From: Agreia sp. PsM10
GTDB taxonomy: Bacteria > Actinomycetota > Actinomycetes > Actinomycetales > Microbacteriaceae
Assembly: GCF_030433855.1 (NCBI RefSeq)
Contig: NZ_JARUXC010000012.1
Span: forward strand, 49,786 to 113,785
DNA length: 64,000 nucleotides
Direction of reading: 5' to 3'
Shown: positions 31,807-40,588 of the stretch, piece after piece
Layout: each line of letters opens with the position of its first letter
How positions within the stretch are numbered: the stretch's first letter is position 1
Notes under the pieces: generated by a model
The model's input: the letters and a program-made list of their open reading frames with translations, nothing else
What the model was told of the DNA's origin: nothing
The model's database searches: none
Program-made: the position numbers and the translations under genes

Positions 31807-32865
31807 GTGACCCGAGAAGACCAACGACTCCGCGTGGTGGCGGCGACCCCGATCAGCGAAGAGCTCATCGAGATGGTCGTTTCGCGAGAACCACGCATCG
31901 ATTTCATCCGCGACCAGGCCCTGCTGCCTCCGATGAGATTCGCCGGAGACCATTCGGGTGACCCCGCGTTCGAGCGCACTCCCGACCAGCAGGTGCGGTT
32001 CGAGGAGCTGATCGACAGCGCCGAGGTGCTCTACGGGCTGCCCGACGAGTCGGCCACGGCGCTGAAGCGGGCGGCCGACTCGAACCCCGGGCTGCGCTGG
32101 GTGCAGGGGATGCCCGCCGGTGTCGGCGGCCAGGTGAAGAAGGCAGGTTTGACGGAGGAACAGCTCGAGCGTGTGGCCGTCACCTCATCGGCCGGGGTGC
32201 ACGTCGGGCCCCTCGCCGAGTTCGCCCTGTTCGGACTGCTCGCCGGTGCGAAGACGCTTCCGCGCCTGCAGCAGCAGCAGCGCGAGCACCGCTGGACCGA
32301 CCGGTGGAACATGAAGCACCTCGGCCAGCAGACGATCCTCGTCGTGGGGCTCGGAAGCATCGGACGCGAGACCGCGCGCAAACTGAAAGCGCTCGGCGCC
32401 ACGGTCATCGGAACCAGCAGGCACGGCACACCGGTGGAGAACGTCGACGAGCTCGTGAGCACCGACGACCTCGCCGACGTCGTGGCCCGGGTCGACGGGA
32501 TCGTCGTGACTCTGCCGGGCACGGCGGCCACGGAGAAGATGATCGACGCGCGCGTTCTGGCGAACGTCGTGCCGGGAACGACCCTGGTGAACGTGGGTCG
32601 AGGAACGGTCATCGACGAGGAGGCGCTCGTCGTCGCCCTCGACGACGGCCGTATCGGCTTCGCCGCTCTCGATGTGTTCGCGTCCGAGCCTCTTGCTGCT
32701 CAGAGCCCGCTCTGGGACTCGCCGCAGGTGCTCGTGAGTCCGCACACCGCGGCCGTCAATTCGGAGGAGGACAGGCTGATCGCCGAGCTCTTCGCCGAGA
32801 ACGCGCGACGGTACCTCGACGGTGAGGAACTCATCAACCGGGTTGATACGGTCGAGTTCTACTAA
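31807..32865 (+). CDS. D-isomer-specific 2-hydroxyacid dehydrogenase, 352 aa
   Basis: C-terminal Rossmann insertion with VVGLGSIGRETARKLKALGA (G-x-G-x-x-G), TSRHG replacing an acidic residue at the end of beta2 (favouring NADP), LPGTAATEKMID, VNVGRGTVIDEEALV (catalytic Arg), DVFASEPL (Glu) and SPHTAAV (His). Acts on 2-keto or 2-hydroxy acids; in this cluster a 2-ketogluconate or glyoxylate-type substrate is plausible. GTG 31807. IclR gene follows 35 bp later, so probably one transcript. Confidence 0.85.
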   Translation: MTREDQRLRVVAATPISEELIEMVVSREPRIDFIRDQALLPPMRFAGDHSGDPAFERTPDQQVRFEELIDSAEVLYGLPDESATALKRAADSNPGLRWVQGMPAGVGGQVKKAGLTEEQLERVAVTSSAGVHVGPLAEFALFGLLAGAKTLPRLQQQQREHRWTDRWNMKHLGQQTILVVGLGSIGRETARKLKALGATVIGTSRHGTPVENVDELVSTDDLADVVARVDGIVVTLPGTAATEKMIDARVLANVVPGTTLVNVGRGTVIDEEALVVALDDGRIGFAALDVFASEPLAAQSPLWDSPQVLVSPHTAAVNSEEDRLIAELFAENARRYLDGEELINRVDTVEFY

Positions 32866-32900
32866 CCGACGGGCCACGGGTCCGAGCCGAGAGGGAGACG

Positions 32901-33689
32901 ATGGCGATTCCAGACATCGACGCCGACAAGGGTGCGCTCGCCCCCGCGGTCGTGAAAGCCGTCAAGATCCTCGATCTGTTGGCCGAGACCCCGGGGCGTG
33001 CGCGGGCCCTCAGTGACATTGCGCGGGAGCTCGGCATCGCCAAGTCGTCCACCTCCAACCTCTGCGCATCCCTGGAGGAGGGCGGCCTGGTGCGCCGCAC
33101 CGAAGGGGGTTTTCTGCTCGGGCGCCGCGCGGTCGAGCTGGGCAGCGCATATCTCGCCGGCTTCGACCAGATTCGAGAGTTCTATCGCATCTGCGAGGAA
33201 TCCGAGGTGCTCCGCTCGCACCTCGTGCAGATCGCCATGCTCGACGGAGCGAGGGTTCTGTATCTCGCGGTCTACGAGGGGCGCGAGCGCTTTCCGCTCT
33301 CGGCCAGTGTGGGGGACCGCTATCCGGCATCGGCGACGGCCGTGGGCACGGCACTGCTTGCCGAGCTCGAGCCCGAGCGCATCGAGGCGCTCTTCCGGGA
33401 GCCGAGCCACCTCGTGACCCTGACGAATCGCTCCACCGCCGACCTGGCGTCGCTCCAGGCGAAGCTCGAAGAGACTCGCGCACAGGGATACGCGGTCGAC
33501 GACGGCGAGGTGCACCTCAGCGTGCTCGGATTGGCCGTGCTCATACCGTCGAGTCGGGTGGGCGAGCCGTCGTTCAGCATCGGTGCCTCGCTCGTGCATC
33601 CGGGAGACACGGACGAGTTGCGCACCGAGGTTCTGAACGCCCTGCGCGCCGCCGCAGACGAGTTGACGAGGCCGCTTCTCGTCGCGTGA
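32901..33689 (+). CDS. IclR-family regulator of the idonate/gluconate cluster, 262 aa
   Basis: Winged helix at about 14-75 (VKAVKILDLLAETPGRARALSDIARELGIAKSSTSNLCASLEEGGLV) and effector domain (about 90-260: MLDGARVLYLAVYEG, YPASATAVGTALLAELEP, GYAVDDGEVHLSVLGLAVLIP). It sits between the two divergent halves of the cluster, with candidate operators on both sides. Inferred repressor responding to a sugar acid. Confidence 0.88.
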   Translation: MAIPDIDADKGALAPAVVKAVKILDLLAETPGRARALSDIARELGIAKSSTSNLCASLEEGGLVRRTEGGFLLGRRAVELGSAYLAGFDQIREFYRICEESEVLRSHLVQIAMLDGARVLYLAVYEGRERFPLSASVGDRYPASATAVGTALLAELEPERIEALFREPSHLVTLTNRSTADLASLQAKLEETRAQGYAVDDGEVHLSVLGLAVLIPSSRVGEPSFSIGASLVHPGDTDELRTEVLNALRAAADELTRPLLVA

Positions 33690-33722
33690 CGGGCCACGAG
33701 AAAGTGACCCGAATTTAATTCG

Positions 33723-33745
33723 TTCAGAATGTTGAACTCCGTTCA
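33723..33745. promoter_or_regulatory. GTTCA/TGAAC inverted repeats before the MHS transporter gene, probable IclR operator
   Basis: TTCA-N6-TGAA (33723-33736) overlaps TGAACTCCGTTCA (33733-33745). The surrounding DNA is AT-rich (GAATTTAATTCG), as promoters often are here. Half sites match those at 31734-31755. Confidence 0.5.
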
Positions 33746-33801
33746 GCATGGTGTTAGCGTCGGTCTCGTCGGGCAGAGCAGCCCGGGCAAGGGGAACGAC
33801 C

Positions 33802-35220
33802 GTGACGACGAACCAACCATCCACACCCGCCAGGGCATCAGACGACCCGGACTACGCGGCGAATCTCAGGCGGGCCACCCTGGCCTCCAGTGTCGGGAGT
33901 GCTCTCGAGTACTACGACTTCGCGCTGTACGGCCTGGCCTCGGCGCTCATCTTCTCGAAGGTCTTCTTCACCGACCTCGACCCGGCCGCCGGTCTGGTGG
34001 CCAGCTTCGCGACATTCGGAGTCGGTTTCATCGCACGCCCGCTCGGAGGCATCTTCTTCGGAACCATCGGTGACAGGCTCGGCCGCAAGTGGGTGCTGCT
34101 GGTCACCATCGCGTTGATGGGCGGGGCATCCACGCTTGTGGGTGCGTTGCCGACCTACGACCAGATCGGGCTCTGGGCCCCAGCCCTGCTCGTGCTCATG
34201 CGCCTGCTGCAGGGATTCGGCGCCGGGGCCGAGCAAGCAGGAGCGACTGTGCTGATGGCCGAGTATGCTCCCGTGCGTCGGCGCGGATTCTTCGCTGCCC
34301 TCCCGTTCATCGGCATCCAGGCGGGCACGCTGCTCGCAGCGGGTGTCTTCGTGTACCTCGGCACGCTGCCCACCGAGGTGCTGCTCGCCGGCGTATGGCG
34401 CATCCCGTTCCTGGCATCGATCGTGCTCATCGGCGTCGCGCTGTTCATCCGGCTCCGCCTGCGCGAGAGCCCGACGTTCGTGCAGCTCGAGAAGCAGGAC
34501 CAGGTCGCGGACAGCCCCCTCAAGGAGATCTTCACCAGCTCATTCCCCAACGTGCTTCGCGGCATCGGACTGCGCATGGCCGAGAACGGCGGCTCCTACC
34601 TCTTCAACACGCTGGCCGTGAGCTTCGTCGTCGGCACCATCGGCGTCGGCGCGTGGATCGGTCCGCTGGCCGTCGCCGTGGGATCGCTCGTCGGCATCGT
34701 GTCGGTGCCGTTCGCCGGTCACCTCTCCGACCGATTCGGTCGGCTGCCCGTCTACCGGTTCGGCGCGCTGTTCCTTCTGGTGCTCGCCTTCCCCGGCTGG
34801 TGGCTGCTCTCACTCGGCAACCCCGTCATCGTGATCGTGGTGATCGCCGTGGCCATCGGCTTCGGTGTGAACACGATGCTCGGATCGCAGTGCGCGCTGC
34901 TGCCCGAACTGTTCGGAAATCGGCACCGGTACATCGGCGTCGCCACGTCGCGCGAACTGAGCGCCGTCCTCGCCGGAGGACTGGCTCCCGTTCTCGGCGC
35001 ATGGTTCATCGGAATCTCCGGCGGGGCCTGGTGGCCCCTGGCGACCTACGTGTTCGTGCTCGCCGCGATCACGTTCGCCACCACATTCATCGTGCCGGAG
35101 ACCCGCGGTCGCGATCTGACCTCGCTGCAGGATGCGTCGCTCGACACGGACGAGGACGTGCGCACCCGCCCCACCGCCATCGTCTCGCGGAAGGAATACC
35201 TTGCCCGCGCCTCGCGCTGA
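33802..35220 (+). CDS. MFS transporter, metabolite:H+ symporter (MHS) family, 472 aa
   Basis: Starts GTG 33802 after AAGGGGA; an earlier ATG would overlap the operator. Twelve helices. SALEYYDFALYGLAS in helix 1, RPLGGIFFGTIGDRLGRKWVL in the first cytoplasmic loop and RLLQGFGAGAEQAGA in helix 4 mark the MHS branch (KgtP/ProP/ShiA-like), which takes up dicarboxylates, betaine and sugar acids with protons. First gene of the operon, so the likely importer of idonate, gluconate or a relative. The last codons overlap the gluconokinase gene by 20 nt. Confidence 0.88.
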   Translation: MTTNQPSTPARASDDPDYAANLRRATLASSVGSALEYYDFALYGLASALIFSKVFFTDLDPAAGLVASFATFGVGFIARPLGGIFFGTIGDRLGRKWVLLVTIALMGGASTLVGALPTYDQIGLWAPALLVLMRLLQGFGAGAEQAGATVLMAEYAPVRRRGFFAALPFIGIQAGTLLAAGVFVYLGTLPTEVLLAGVWRIPFLASIVLIGVALFIRLRLRESPTFVQLEKQDQVADSPLKEIFTSSFPNVLRGIGLRMAENGGSYLFNTLAVSFVVGTIGVGAWIGPLAVAVGSLVGIVSVPFAGHLSDRFGRLPVYRFGALFLLVLAFPGWWLLSLGNPVIVIVVIAVAIGFGVNTMLGSQCALLPELFGNRHRYIGVATSRELSAVLAGGLAPVLGAWFIGISGGAWWPLATYVFVLAAITFATTFIVPETRGRDLTSLQDASLDTDEDVRTRPTAIVSRKEYLARASR

Positions 35221-35755
35221 GTCGGCCGTCACGCTCGCGGTCGCCCCCATCGTGATGATGGGGGTGACCGGGTCGGGAAAGTCCACGATCGGCGCGCTCC
35301 TGGCCGAGAGACTCGGGGTGCCGTTCATCGACGGCGACGACCTGCATCCCGAAGCCAATCGCGAGAAGATGCGCGCCGGCATCCCGCTCGACGACGACGA
35401 CAGGGCGCCGTGGCTCGACCGGATCGGCGCGACGATCGCCGAAGCCCGGCGCGACGGCGTCGACGTGGTGGTGGCGTGTTCGGCGCTCAAGCGCCGCTAT
35501 CGCGACGCCCTGCGTCGAGAGGCGGGAGACCTCGTGGTCGTGCACCTGCAGGGCGAACGTGATGTCATCGCGTCGCGACTGGATGCCCGGTCGCACGACT
35601 TCATGCCCGTCACGTTGCTGGCGTCCCAGGTCGACGCGCTCGAACCGCTCGGAGACGACGAGGTCCATCTCGTGGCCGACGTCACCCTCACCCCGGATGC
35701 GATGGTCACCTCGATCGTCGACCGCCTCGCCCCCTTCGCAAAGGATGCCCGATGA
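35201..35755 (+). CDS. gntK: gluconokinase, 184 aa
   Basis: Phosphorylates gluconate to 6-phosphogluconate. Walker A GVTGSGKST at about 21-29, FIDGDDLHPEANREKMRAGIPLDDDDRAPWL in pieces (the GntK signature with DGDDLHP and D-x-D-R-x-P-W-L), CSALKRRYRD and LDARSHDFMP. TTG 35201 is chosen because AAGGAA lies 5 bases upstream; there is no nearer ATG before the Walker motif. It overlaps both neighbours, so translation is coupled. Confidence 0.92.
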   Translation: MPAPRAESAVTLAVAPIVMMGVTGSGKSTIGALLAERLGVPFIDGDDLHPEANREKMRAGIPLDDDDRAPWLDRIGATIAEARRDGVDVVVACSALKRRYRDALRREAGDLVVVHLQGERDVIASRLDARSHDFMPVTLLASQVDALEPLGDDEVHLVADVTLTPDAMVTSIVDRLAPFAKDAR

Positions 35756-36519
35756 CAGACCTCTTCGACCTCACGGGCCGCACCGCCCTCGTGACCGGCT
35801 CCAGCCGCGGAATCGGCCTCACGCTCGCCGGCGGGCTGGCGGCTGCGGGTGCGCGGATCGTGCTGCACGGTCGCGACCAGAAGACCCTCGACACGGCCCG
35901 GCGATCGTTGTCGGACGCCACCGACGCCGGGATCGGCACCGCCACGTTCGACGTCACCGATCCCGACGCCGTCGACTCGGGCATCTCGCGCATCGAGGAC
36001 GAGGTGGGCGACATCGACATCCTCGTCAACAACGCCGGCATCCAGCGCCGCGCGCCCTTCACCGAGTTCAGCCTCGTCGACTGGAACGACCTGGTCGCCA
36101 CGAACCTGTCGAGCGCGTTCCTCGTCGGACAGCGGGTCGCACGGGGCATGGTGCGCCGCGGATCCGGAAAGATCGTGAACATCGGTTCGGTGCAATCGCA
36201 GCTCGGTCGTCCCGGCATCGCCGCCTACGCGGCGACCAAGGGCGGCATCGCCATGCTGACCAAGGGCATGTGCGCCGATCTCGGTCCGAGCGGCGTCCAG
36301 GTCAACGCGCTCGCCCCCGGTTATTTCGCGACGGAGCTCACGAAGGCGCTCGTCGACGATGAAGCGTTCAGCGCGTGGGTGAAGACACGCACCCCGGCGG
36401 GTCGGTGGGGTGACACCCAAGACCTCGTGGGCGCACTCGTGTTCCTCTCGTCGCGCGCCTCGGACTTCGTCAACGGCCAGGTCGTCTACGTCGACGGCGG
36501 AATGACGGCGGTCGTCTGA
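35752..36519 (+). CDS. idnO: short-chain dehydrogenase, probable gluconate 5-dehydrogenase, 255 aa
   Basis: Classical SDR: cofactor motif LVTGSSRGIGLTLAGGL, NNAGIQRRAPF (the G-I-Q-R-R after NNAG is typical of gluconate 5-dehydrogenases), catalytic Ser in IGSVQSQLG and Y-x3-K in AAYAATKGG, and C-terminal VVYVDGGMTAVV. Reversibly reduces 5-ketogluconate to gluconate. ATGA overlap with gntK and one-base overlap with the next gene. Confidence 0.9.
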   Translation: MTDLFDLTGRTALVTGSSRGIGLTLAGGLAAAGARIVLHGRDQKTLDTARRSLSDATDAGIGTATFDVTDPDAVDSGISRIEDEVGDIDILVNNAGIQRRAPFTEFSLVDWNDLVATNLSSAFLVGQRVARGMVRRGSGKIVNIGSVQSQLGRPGIAAYAATKGGIAMLTKGMCADLGPSGVQVNALAPGYFATELTKALVDDEAFSAWVKTRTPAGRWGDTQDLVGALVFLSSRASDFVNGQVVYVDGGMTAVV

Positions 36520-37256
36520 TGCGTATCGCGCGACTCGCGACGTCCACAGGCCCGAGCTACGCCGTGGCCGACGCGGCCGGCTGGCAGCACATCGTCGATC
36601 CCTTCGCGGATCGACTGCAGTACACCGGCGCCTCGACGGCCTTCGAGGACGCCGTGCTGCTCGCCCCGGCCGACCCTCGTGTTCTGCTCGGCATCGCGCA
36701 GAACAGAGGCAACAACGACCACGTGCTGCCCATTCAGGCCTGGTACAAGTCGCCGCACAGCGTCACCGGCCCGGAGGCCCGCGTCGCGATCGTGCGCGAC
36801 GTCGGCACGGTGAACATCGAGGGAGAGCTGGCCGTGGTGATCGGTCGTCACGCGTCGAAGCTCACCCCGGAGAACGCCCTCGATGCGGTCCTCGGCTACA
36901 CGATCGCCAACGATGTGACCAACGTCGACCAGGTTCCGATCGACGAGAAGAACTTCCAGAGCAAGAGCGGGGCGAATTACACGCCTCTCGGGCCGTGGAT
37001 CGAGACGGACATCGCCGACCCCGAGTCCGTGCCCACCGGAGTGGCGATCAACGGAGTCGTGCTCGCCGAGTCGGGCTCGTTCAACCTCGGTTCGACCGTG
37101 GTGCAGACCCTCGTCTACGTGACCGGCTGGCTCGACCTCGAGGCGGGCGACGTCATCATGACGGGTGCTCCGCGAACCTACCTCCCCGTCGTGCCCGGCG
37201 ACCGGGTCGACATCAGCCTCGGGGGCATCGGAACCCTCAGCAGCACGATCGTCTAG
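36519..37256 (+). CDS. fumarylacetoacetate-hydrolase family protein, 245 aa
   Basis: FAH fold: IAQNRGNNDHVLPIQAWYKSPHSV, EGELAVVIGR (metal-binding Glu pair in N-I-E-G-E-L), YTIANDVTNVD, KSGANYTPLGPWI, and the closing GDVIMTGAP. Known members hydrolyse or decarboxylate acylpyruvates and keto acids using Mg. No fixed job in idonate metabolism is known to me; perhaps a side route through a 2-keto-3-deoxy acid. Starts on the A of the idnO stop. Confidence 0.85.
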   Translation: MRIARLATSTGPSYAVADAAGWQHIVDPFADRLQYTGASTAFEDAVLLAPADPRVLLGIAQNRGNNDHVLPIQAWYKSPHSVTGPEARVAIVRDVGTVNIEGELAVVIGRHASKLTPENALDAVLGYTIANDVTNVDQVPIDEKNFQSKSGANYTPLGPWIETDIADPESVPTGVAINGVVLAESGSFNLGSTVVQTLVYVTGWLDLEAGDVIMTGAPRTYLPVVPGDRVDISLGGIGTLSSTIV

Positions 37257-37268
37257 GAGGCGCATCCG

Positions 37269-38333
37269 ATGAATTCCACTACTGAAGCACGTGAGGTCGA
37301 CGACTCGACCGCGATCGGGGTTGTCGCGCACGCGAAGGACGACCTGCGCGTCGAGAACGTCGTGGTATCGACACCCCGGGCAGACCAGGCCGTCGTCGAC
37401 ATCGCCTACGGGGGCATCTGCGGCTCAGATCTGCACTACTGGCTGCACGGCGCGGCCGGAGAGTCGATCCTTCGGCGCCCCATGCTGCTGGGTCACGAGG
37501 TCGTGGGCACGGTGCGCATCGCCGCCGCGGACGGCAGCGGTCCCGCAGCGGGCACTCCGGTAGCCGTGCATCCGGCCACCCCCGGTGCGGGCGACGGCTC
37601 GCGCTATCCGGAAGACCGCCCCAACCTGTCTCCGGGGTGCACCTACCTCGGCAGTGCGGCCAGGGATCCGCACACCGACGGCGCCTTCGCCTCGCGCGTC
37701 GTGCTCGACAGCCGGATGCTCCGCGCGCTTCCCGAGGGACTGTCGCTTCGAGACGCCGCCCTGGTCGAGCCGGCCAGTGTGGCCTGGCATGCGGTCGCGC
37801 GCGCGGGAGACGTGCGGGGCAAGCGCGTACTGGTGATCGGAAGCGGTCCGATCGGAACCCTCATCGTCGCGGTGCTGAAACGCGCCGGTGCAGCGGAGAT
37901 CATCGCGACCGACATGTTCGACGGCCCGCTCGCCATCGCATCCGCCGTCGGTGCAGACAGGGCGATCCTGGCGACGGATACCGACGCCATCGACGCGGTC
38001 GACGCCGACATCGCGCTCGAATCATCCGGCAGCCACCGCGGACTCGCCTCCGCCGTTCGCGGGGTCACCCGCGGCGGACGCGTCGTCATGGTCGGACTGC
38101 TGCCCTCGGGCGAACAGCCGGCACTCATCTCGATCGCGATCACACGGGAACTCGAGCTCGTCGGGTCGTTCAGATTCAACGACGAGATCGACGACGTGAT
38201 CGCGGCGCTCGCGGACGGGTCGCTTCAGGTGGGCCCGGTAGTCACGCACGATTTCGCCGTCGAGGAGTCCCTGCGGGCTTTCGAGGTGGCCCGGGATTCG
38301 GCCGTGTCGGGCAAGGTGCTTCTGCGGTTCTGA
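37269..38333 (+). CDS. idnD: L-idonate 5-dehydrogenase-like zinc alcohol dehydrogenase, 354 aa
   Basis: MDR family. Catalytic zinc ligands Cys in GGICGSDLHYW and His-Glu in LLGHEVVG; Glu in LVEPASVAWHA. Rossmann motif VLVIGSGPIGTLIVAVL. SDLHYWLHG is shared with IdnD. Oxidises L-idonate to 5-ketogluconate. Oddity: the usual four-Cys structural-zinc lobe is missing; the segment reads PGAGDGSRYPEDRPNLSPGC with a single Cys. GGAGG precedes ATG 37269; last gene of the plus-strand operon, 6 bp from the convergent gene at 38340. Confidence 0.85.
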   Translation: MNSTTEAREVDDSTAIGVVAHAKDDLRVENVVVSTPRADQAVVDIAYGGICGSDLHYWLHGAAGESILRRPMLLGHEVVGTVRIAAADGSGPAAGTPVAVHPATPGAGDGSRYPEDRPNLSPGCTYLGSAARDPHTDGAFASRVVLDSRMLRALPEGLSLRDAALVEPASVAWHAVARAGDVRGKRVLVIGSGPIGTLIVAVLKRAGAAEIIATDMFDGPLAIASAVGADRAILATDTDAIDAVDADIALESSGSHRGLASAVRGVTRGGRVVMVGLLPSGEQPALISIAITRELELVGSFRFNDEIDDVIAALADGSLQVGPVVTHDFAVEESLRAFEVARDSAVSGKVLLRF

Positions 38334-38339
38334 TGCGAT

Positions 38340-39320
38340 TCAGCCGACAGCGGGTGCGTACTGGAGCCGCCTGCTGGACGGAACGTCGTAATCGCCCGTT
38401 TCTGGAAGCACGGACCGCAGGTAACGCTGGTTCGTTCCGCTGACGCTCAGGCCGTCGCCTCCGTATTGCTCGCAGCAGATGACTCCCTGGAATCCGCTCG
38501 ATATGGCGATGTCGAGGGCTTCCCGGTAGTTGATGACGCCACCCTCCAAGGTTGAGGGCATTGCGCTGTACCTACCTGATTTCCTGTCTTCATCGCGCTG
38601 GTAGTTCTTCACGTGCCAGTAGTTCGCGAAGGGGAGCGTCCGCTCGAGAAGATCCCTCCAGTCGTCGATCGCGCGGTGCAGCCGCAGCAGGTTTCCGGTG
38701 TCGGGATTGAGGCCCACTGATTCCAGCCCGATGTCCTCGACGAGGTGCACGGCGGAATCGGCCGTGCCGAGGTAGGTGTCCTCGTACATTTCGAGGCTCA
38801 GAAGAACCCCGACCTCCGCCGCGTGTCTACCCAGCTCGCCTAGTCGCCTGACGGCCCGGTCCCACATGTCCGGGTCTCCCACCGGATCCTGGTGGCCCGT
38901 GACTGTCCAGAACCACAGCTGGTCCTTCTGTTCGTCGGTGAGTTCCTGGTGCAGTCCCACTGAAACGACTCCGGCGCCCAGGGCCGCGGCGGCATCTATC
39001 GCCCTATGACTGTAGGCGAGGTTGTCGTCGCCGTGTCGCGCGTGCAGCACACTGCGACGGATGAGCGAGATCGCGGGCGTGGTGAGGCCCGCGTCGAGGG
39101 CCGCGTCGGCGAAGTCCGTCAGTCTGCCGGGCGACAGATCGGCGGCACGCACCCACACATCCGTGAGGTCCACGCTTGAGAAGCCCGCCCTCGCGACCTG
39201 CCTGAACGCTGTGGCCCAGGCATCCGGTGTCGCATCCTGGGCCCGAGTGCCATCGCGCGCGATGGCGGGAAACTGAAGGAGTGCGACGGTGATGGGCCAT
39301 GTGTCGGCACTGTAGAGCAT
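38340..39320 (-). CDS. xylose-isomerase-like TIM-barrel sugar isomerase/epimerase, 326 aa
   Basis: AP-endonuclease-2 fold: ARAGFSSVDLTDVWVRAADLSP, SLEMYEDTYLG (metal-ligand Glu), VGLNPDTGNLLR (Asp), WHVKNYQRDE (His) and CCEQYGGDGLS (Glu). These four positions match the divalent-metal site of the family. ATG 39320 follows AAGGGAAAG. Last gene of a minus-strand ABC transporter operon, so it probably isomerises or epimerises the imported sugar or its lactone-derived acid. Substrate unknown. Confidence 0.82.
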   Translation of the reverse strand: MLYSADTWPITVALLQFPAIARDGTRAQDATPDAWATAFRQVARAGFSSVDLTDVWVRAADLSPGRLTDFADAALDAGLTTPAISLIRRSVLHARHGDDNLAYSHRAIDAAAALGAGVVSVGLHQELTDEQKDQLWFWTVTGHQDPVGDPDMWDRAVRRLGELGRHAAEVGVLLSLEMYEDTYLGTADSAVHLVEDIGLESVGLNPDTGNLLRLHRAIDDWRDLLERTLPFANYWHVKNYQRDEDRKSGRYSAMPSTLEGGVINYREALDIAISSGFQGVICCEQYGGDGLSVSGTNQRYLRSVLPETGDYDVPSSRRLQYAPAVG

Positions 39321-39406
39321 AACTTTCCCTTTCGTTCGGGGTGCATCATGTACTCGTCGCCCGGGGCGGTGCGCTGAGAGAGCGCCCGCCCCGGCCAAGA
39401 GTCGGC

Positions 39407-40585
39407 CTACTTGCCCCAGACCTTTGTGAACACGTCGCGGTAGCCACTGTCGGGATCGAAGACGTCGCCAGTCGGCACATTCTTCACGGTGATGAGGCCG
39501 GGTGCCGGAACGAATGTCGACGGATCGGCGCCGGCGAACGCGCGGTTGGTCTCGTCGATCAGCTGCCAGGCCTCGAGTACGAGCGGCTCGGCGACGGTCG
39601 CCGACTGATAGTCGACGCTACGGATGCGCTGAAGCTCGGCGGGGTCGCCGTCGCCCGCAGCGACCGACTTCGGCGTGCCGGCCGGGTCCTTGCCTGCTGC
39701 GCGCAGGGCCTGCTGTGCTCCTCCGAAGTAGTTGCCGTTGATCGCGAGCAGGTAGGTGAGCTTGTCGCCCTGCTCCTGGAGGAGGTTCGAGATGAGTCCG
39801 GGCATCCTCTGGCTGGCCTCCGCTATGGGCGAATCGTTGTAGCTCAGCACGGAACAGCCGGAACACGCCTCAATGTAGGCCTTCATGGCATCCGCCTTCT
39901 TGACGGCGATGGGGTACTGACCGTCTGTGAAAATCGCGACGCCGGCCTTTCCATCCGAGTCTGCTACCGCGTAGGCGGCGGCGAGTTGCGATACCTGCAG
40001 CGGATCGGTGCTCACATTTGTGAATAGCCCGTTGCCGGGGCCTGTGTCGGCTCCGGCGTGCCAACCGATGACCGGAATTCCAGCATCGGCTGCCTGCTTG
40101 ATCGAGCTTGCCGACTCGGTCGGGTCGGAGCCACCGAGGATGATCGCGTCGGACTTCGCGGCGATGGCCTGGTTGATCGCTGTCGTGCGGCCCTGGGCGG
40201 ATGCTTTTCCGTCGTAGACGTCGACTGTCCAGCCCATAACGGCCGCGGCTTCCTGAAGACCGGTGGCGATGGCGTTGACCCCGCCGTTCGTCAGGTCGCC
40301 ACCGACGTAGGCGATCTTTGCTCCCGGCTTCTGGGCCTTTGGCCCGTCGGCCGACGGAGTGAATCCGGTGGATGCGTTGAGGCTGTCATCGACGAGCTTC
40401 TTCGAGGCCTCGACGATGTCGCCCTCGGGGATGATCGAGGAGAAGTCCTCGGCGGCTGCGGTCGCAGCACCGGTGCCGCCGGACTCGCTGGACACGCTGC
40501 CGCTCGAGCATGCCGAGACGCCGAGGAGGGTGGCGACGGTCAGGCTCGCCAAGGCGACCCGGCCAACCGTTCTAATGATGGTCAT
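39407..40585 (-). CDS. sugar-binding lipoprotein of an ABC transporter (RbsB-like), 392 aa
   Basis: Lipobox VSAC (Cys at about residue 26), then a Ser/Gly-rich linker and a periplasmic-binding-protein type 1 fold: AYVGGDLTNGGVNAIATGLQEAAAVMG, AIAAKSDAIILGGSDPTES, GIPVIGWHAGADTG, VGVAIFTDG-like KAGVAIFTDGQYPIA. Captures a sugar at the cell surface and passes it to the permease. Three bases separate it from the permease gene. Confidence 0.9.
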   Translation of the reverse strand: MTIIRTVGRVALASLTVATLLGVSACSSGSVSSESGGTGAATAAAEDFSSIIPEGDIVEASKKLVDDSLNASTGFTPSADGPKAQKPGAKIAYVGGDLTNGGVNAIATGLQEAAAVMGWTVDVYDGKASAQGRTTAINQAIAAKSDAIILGGSDPTESASSIKQAADAGIPVIGWHAGADTGPGNGLFTNVSTDPLQVSQLAAAYAVADSDGKAGVAIFTDGQYPIAVKKADAMKAYIEACSGCSVLSYNDSPIAEASQRMPGLISNLLQEQGDKLTYLLAINGNYFGGAQQALRAAGKDPAGTPKSVAAGDGDPAELQRIRSVDYQSATVAEPLVLEAWQLIDETNRAFAGADPSTFVPAPGLITVKNVPTGDVFDPDSGYRDVFTKVWGK

Positions 40586-40588
40586 GGC

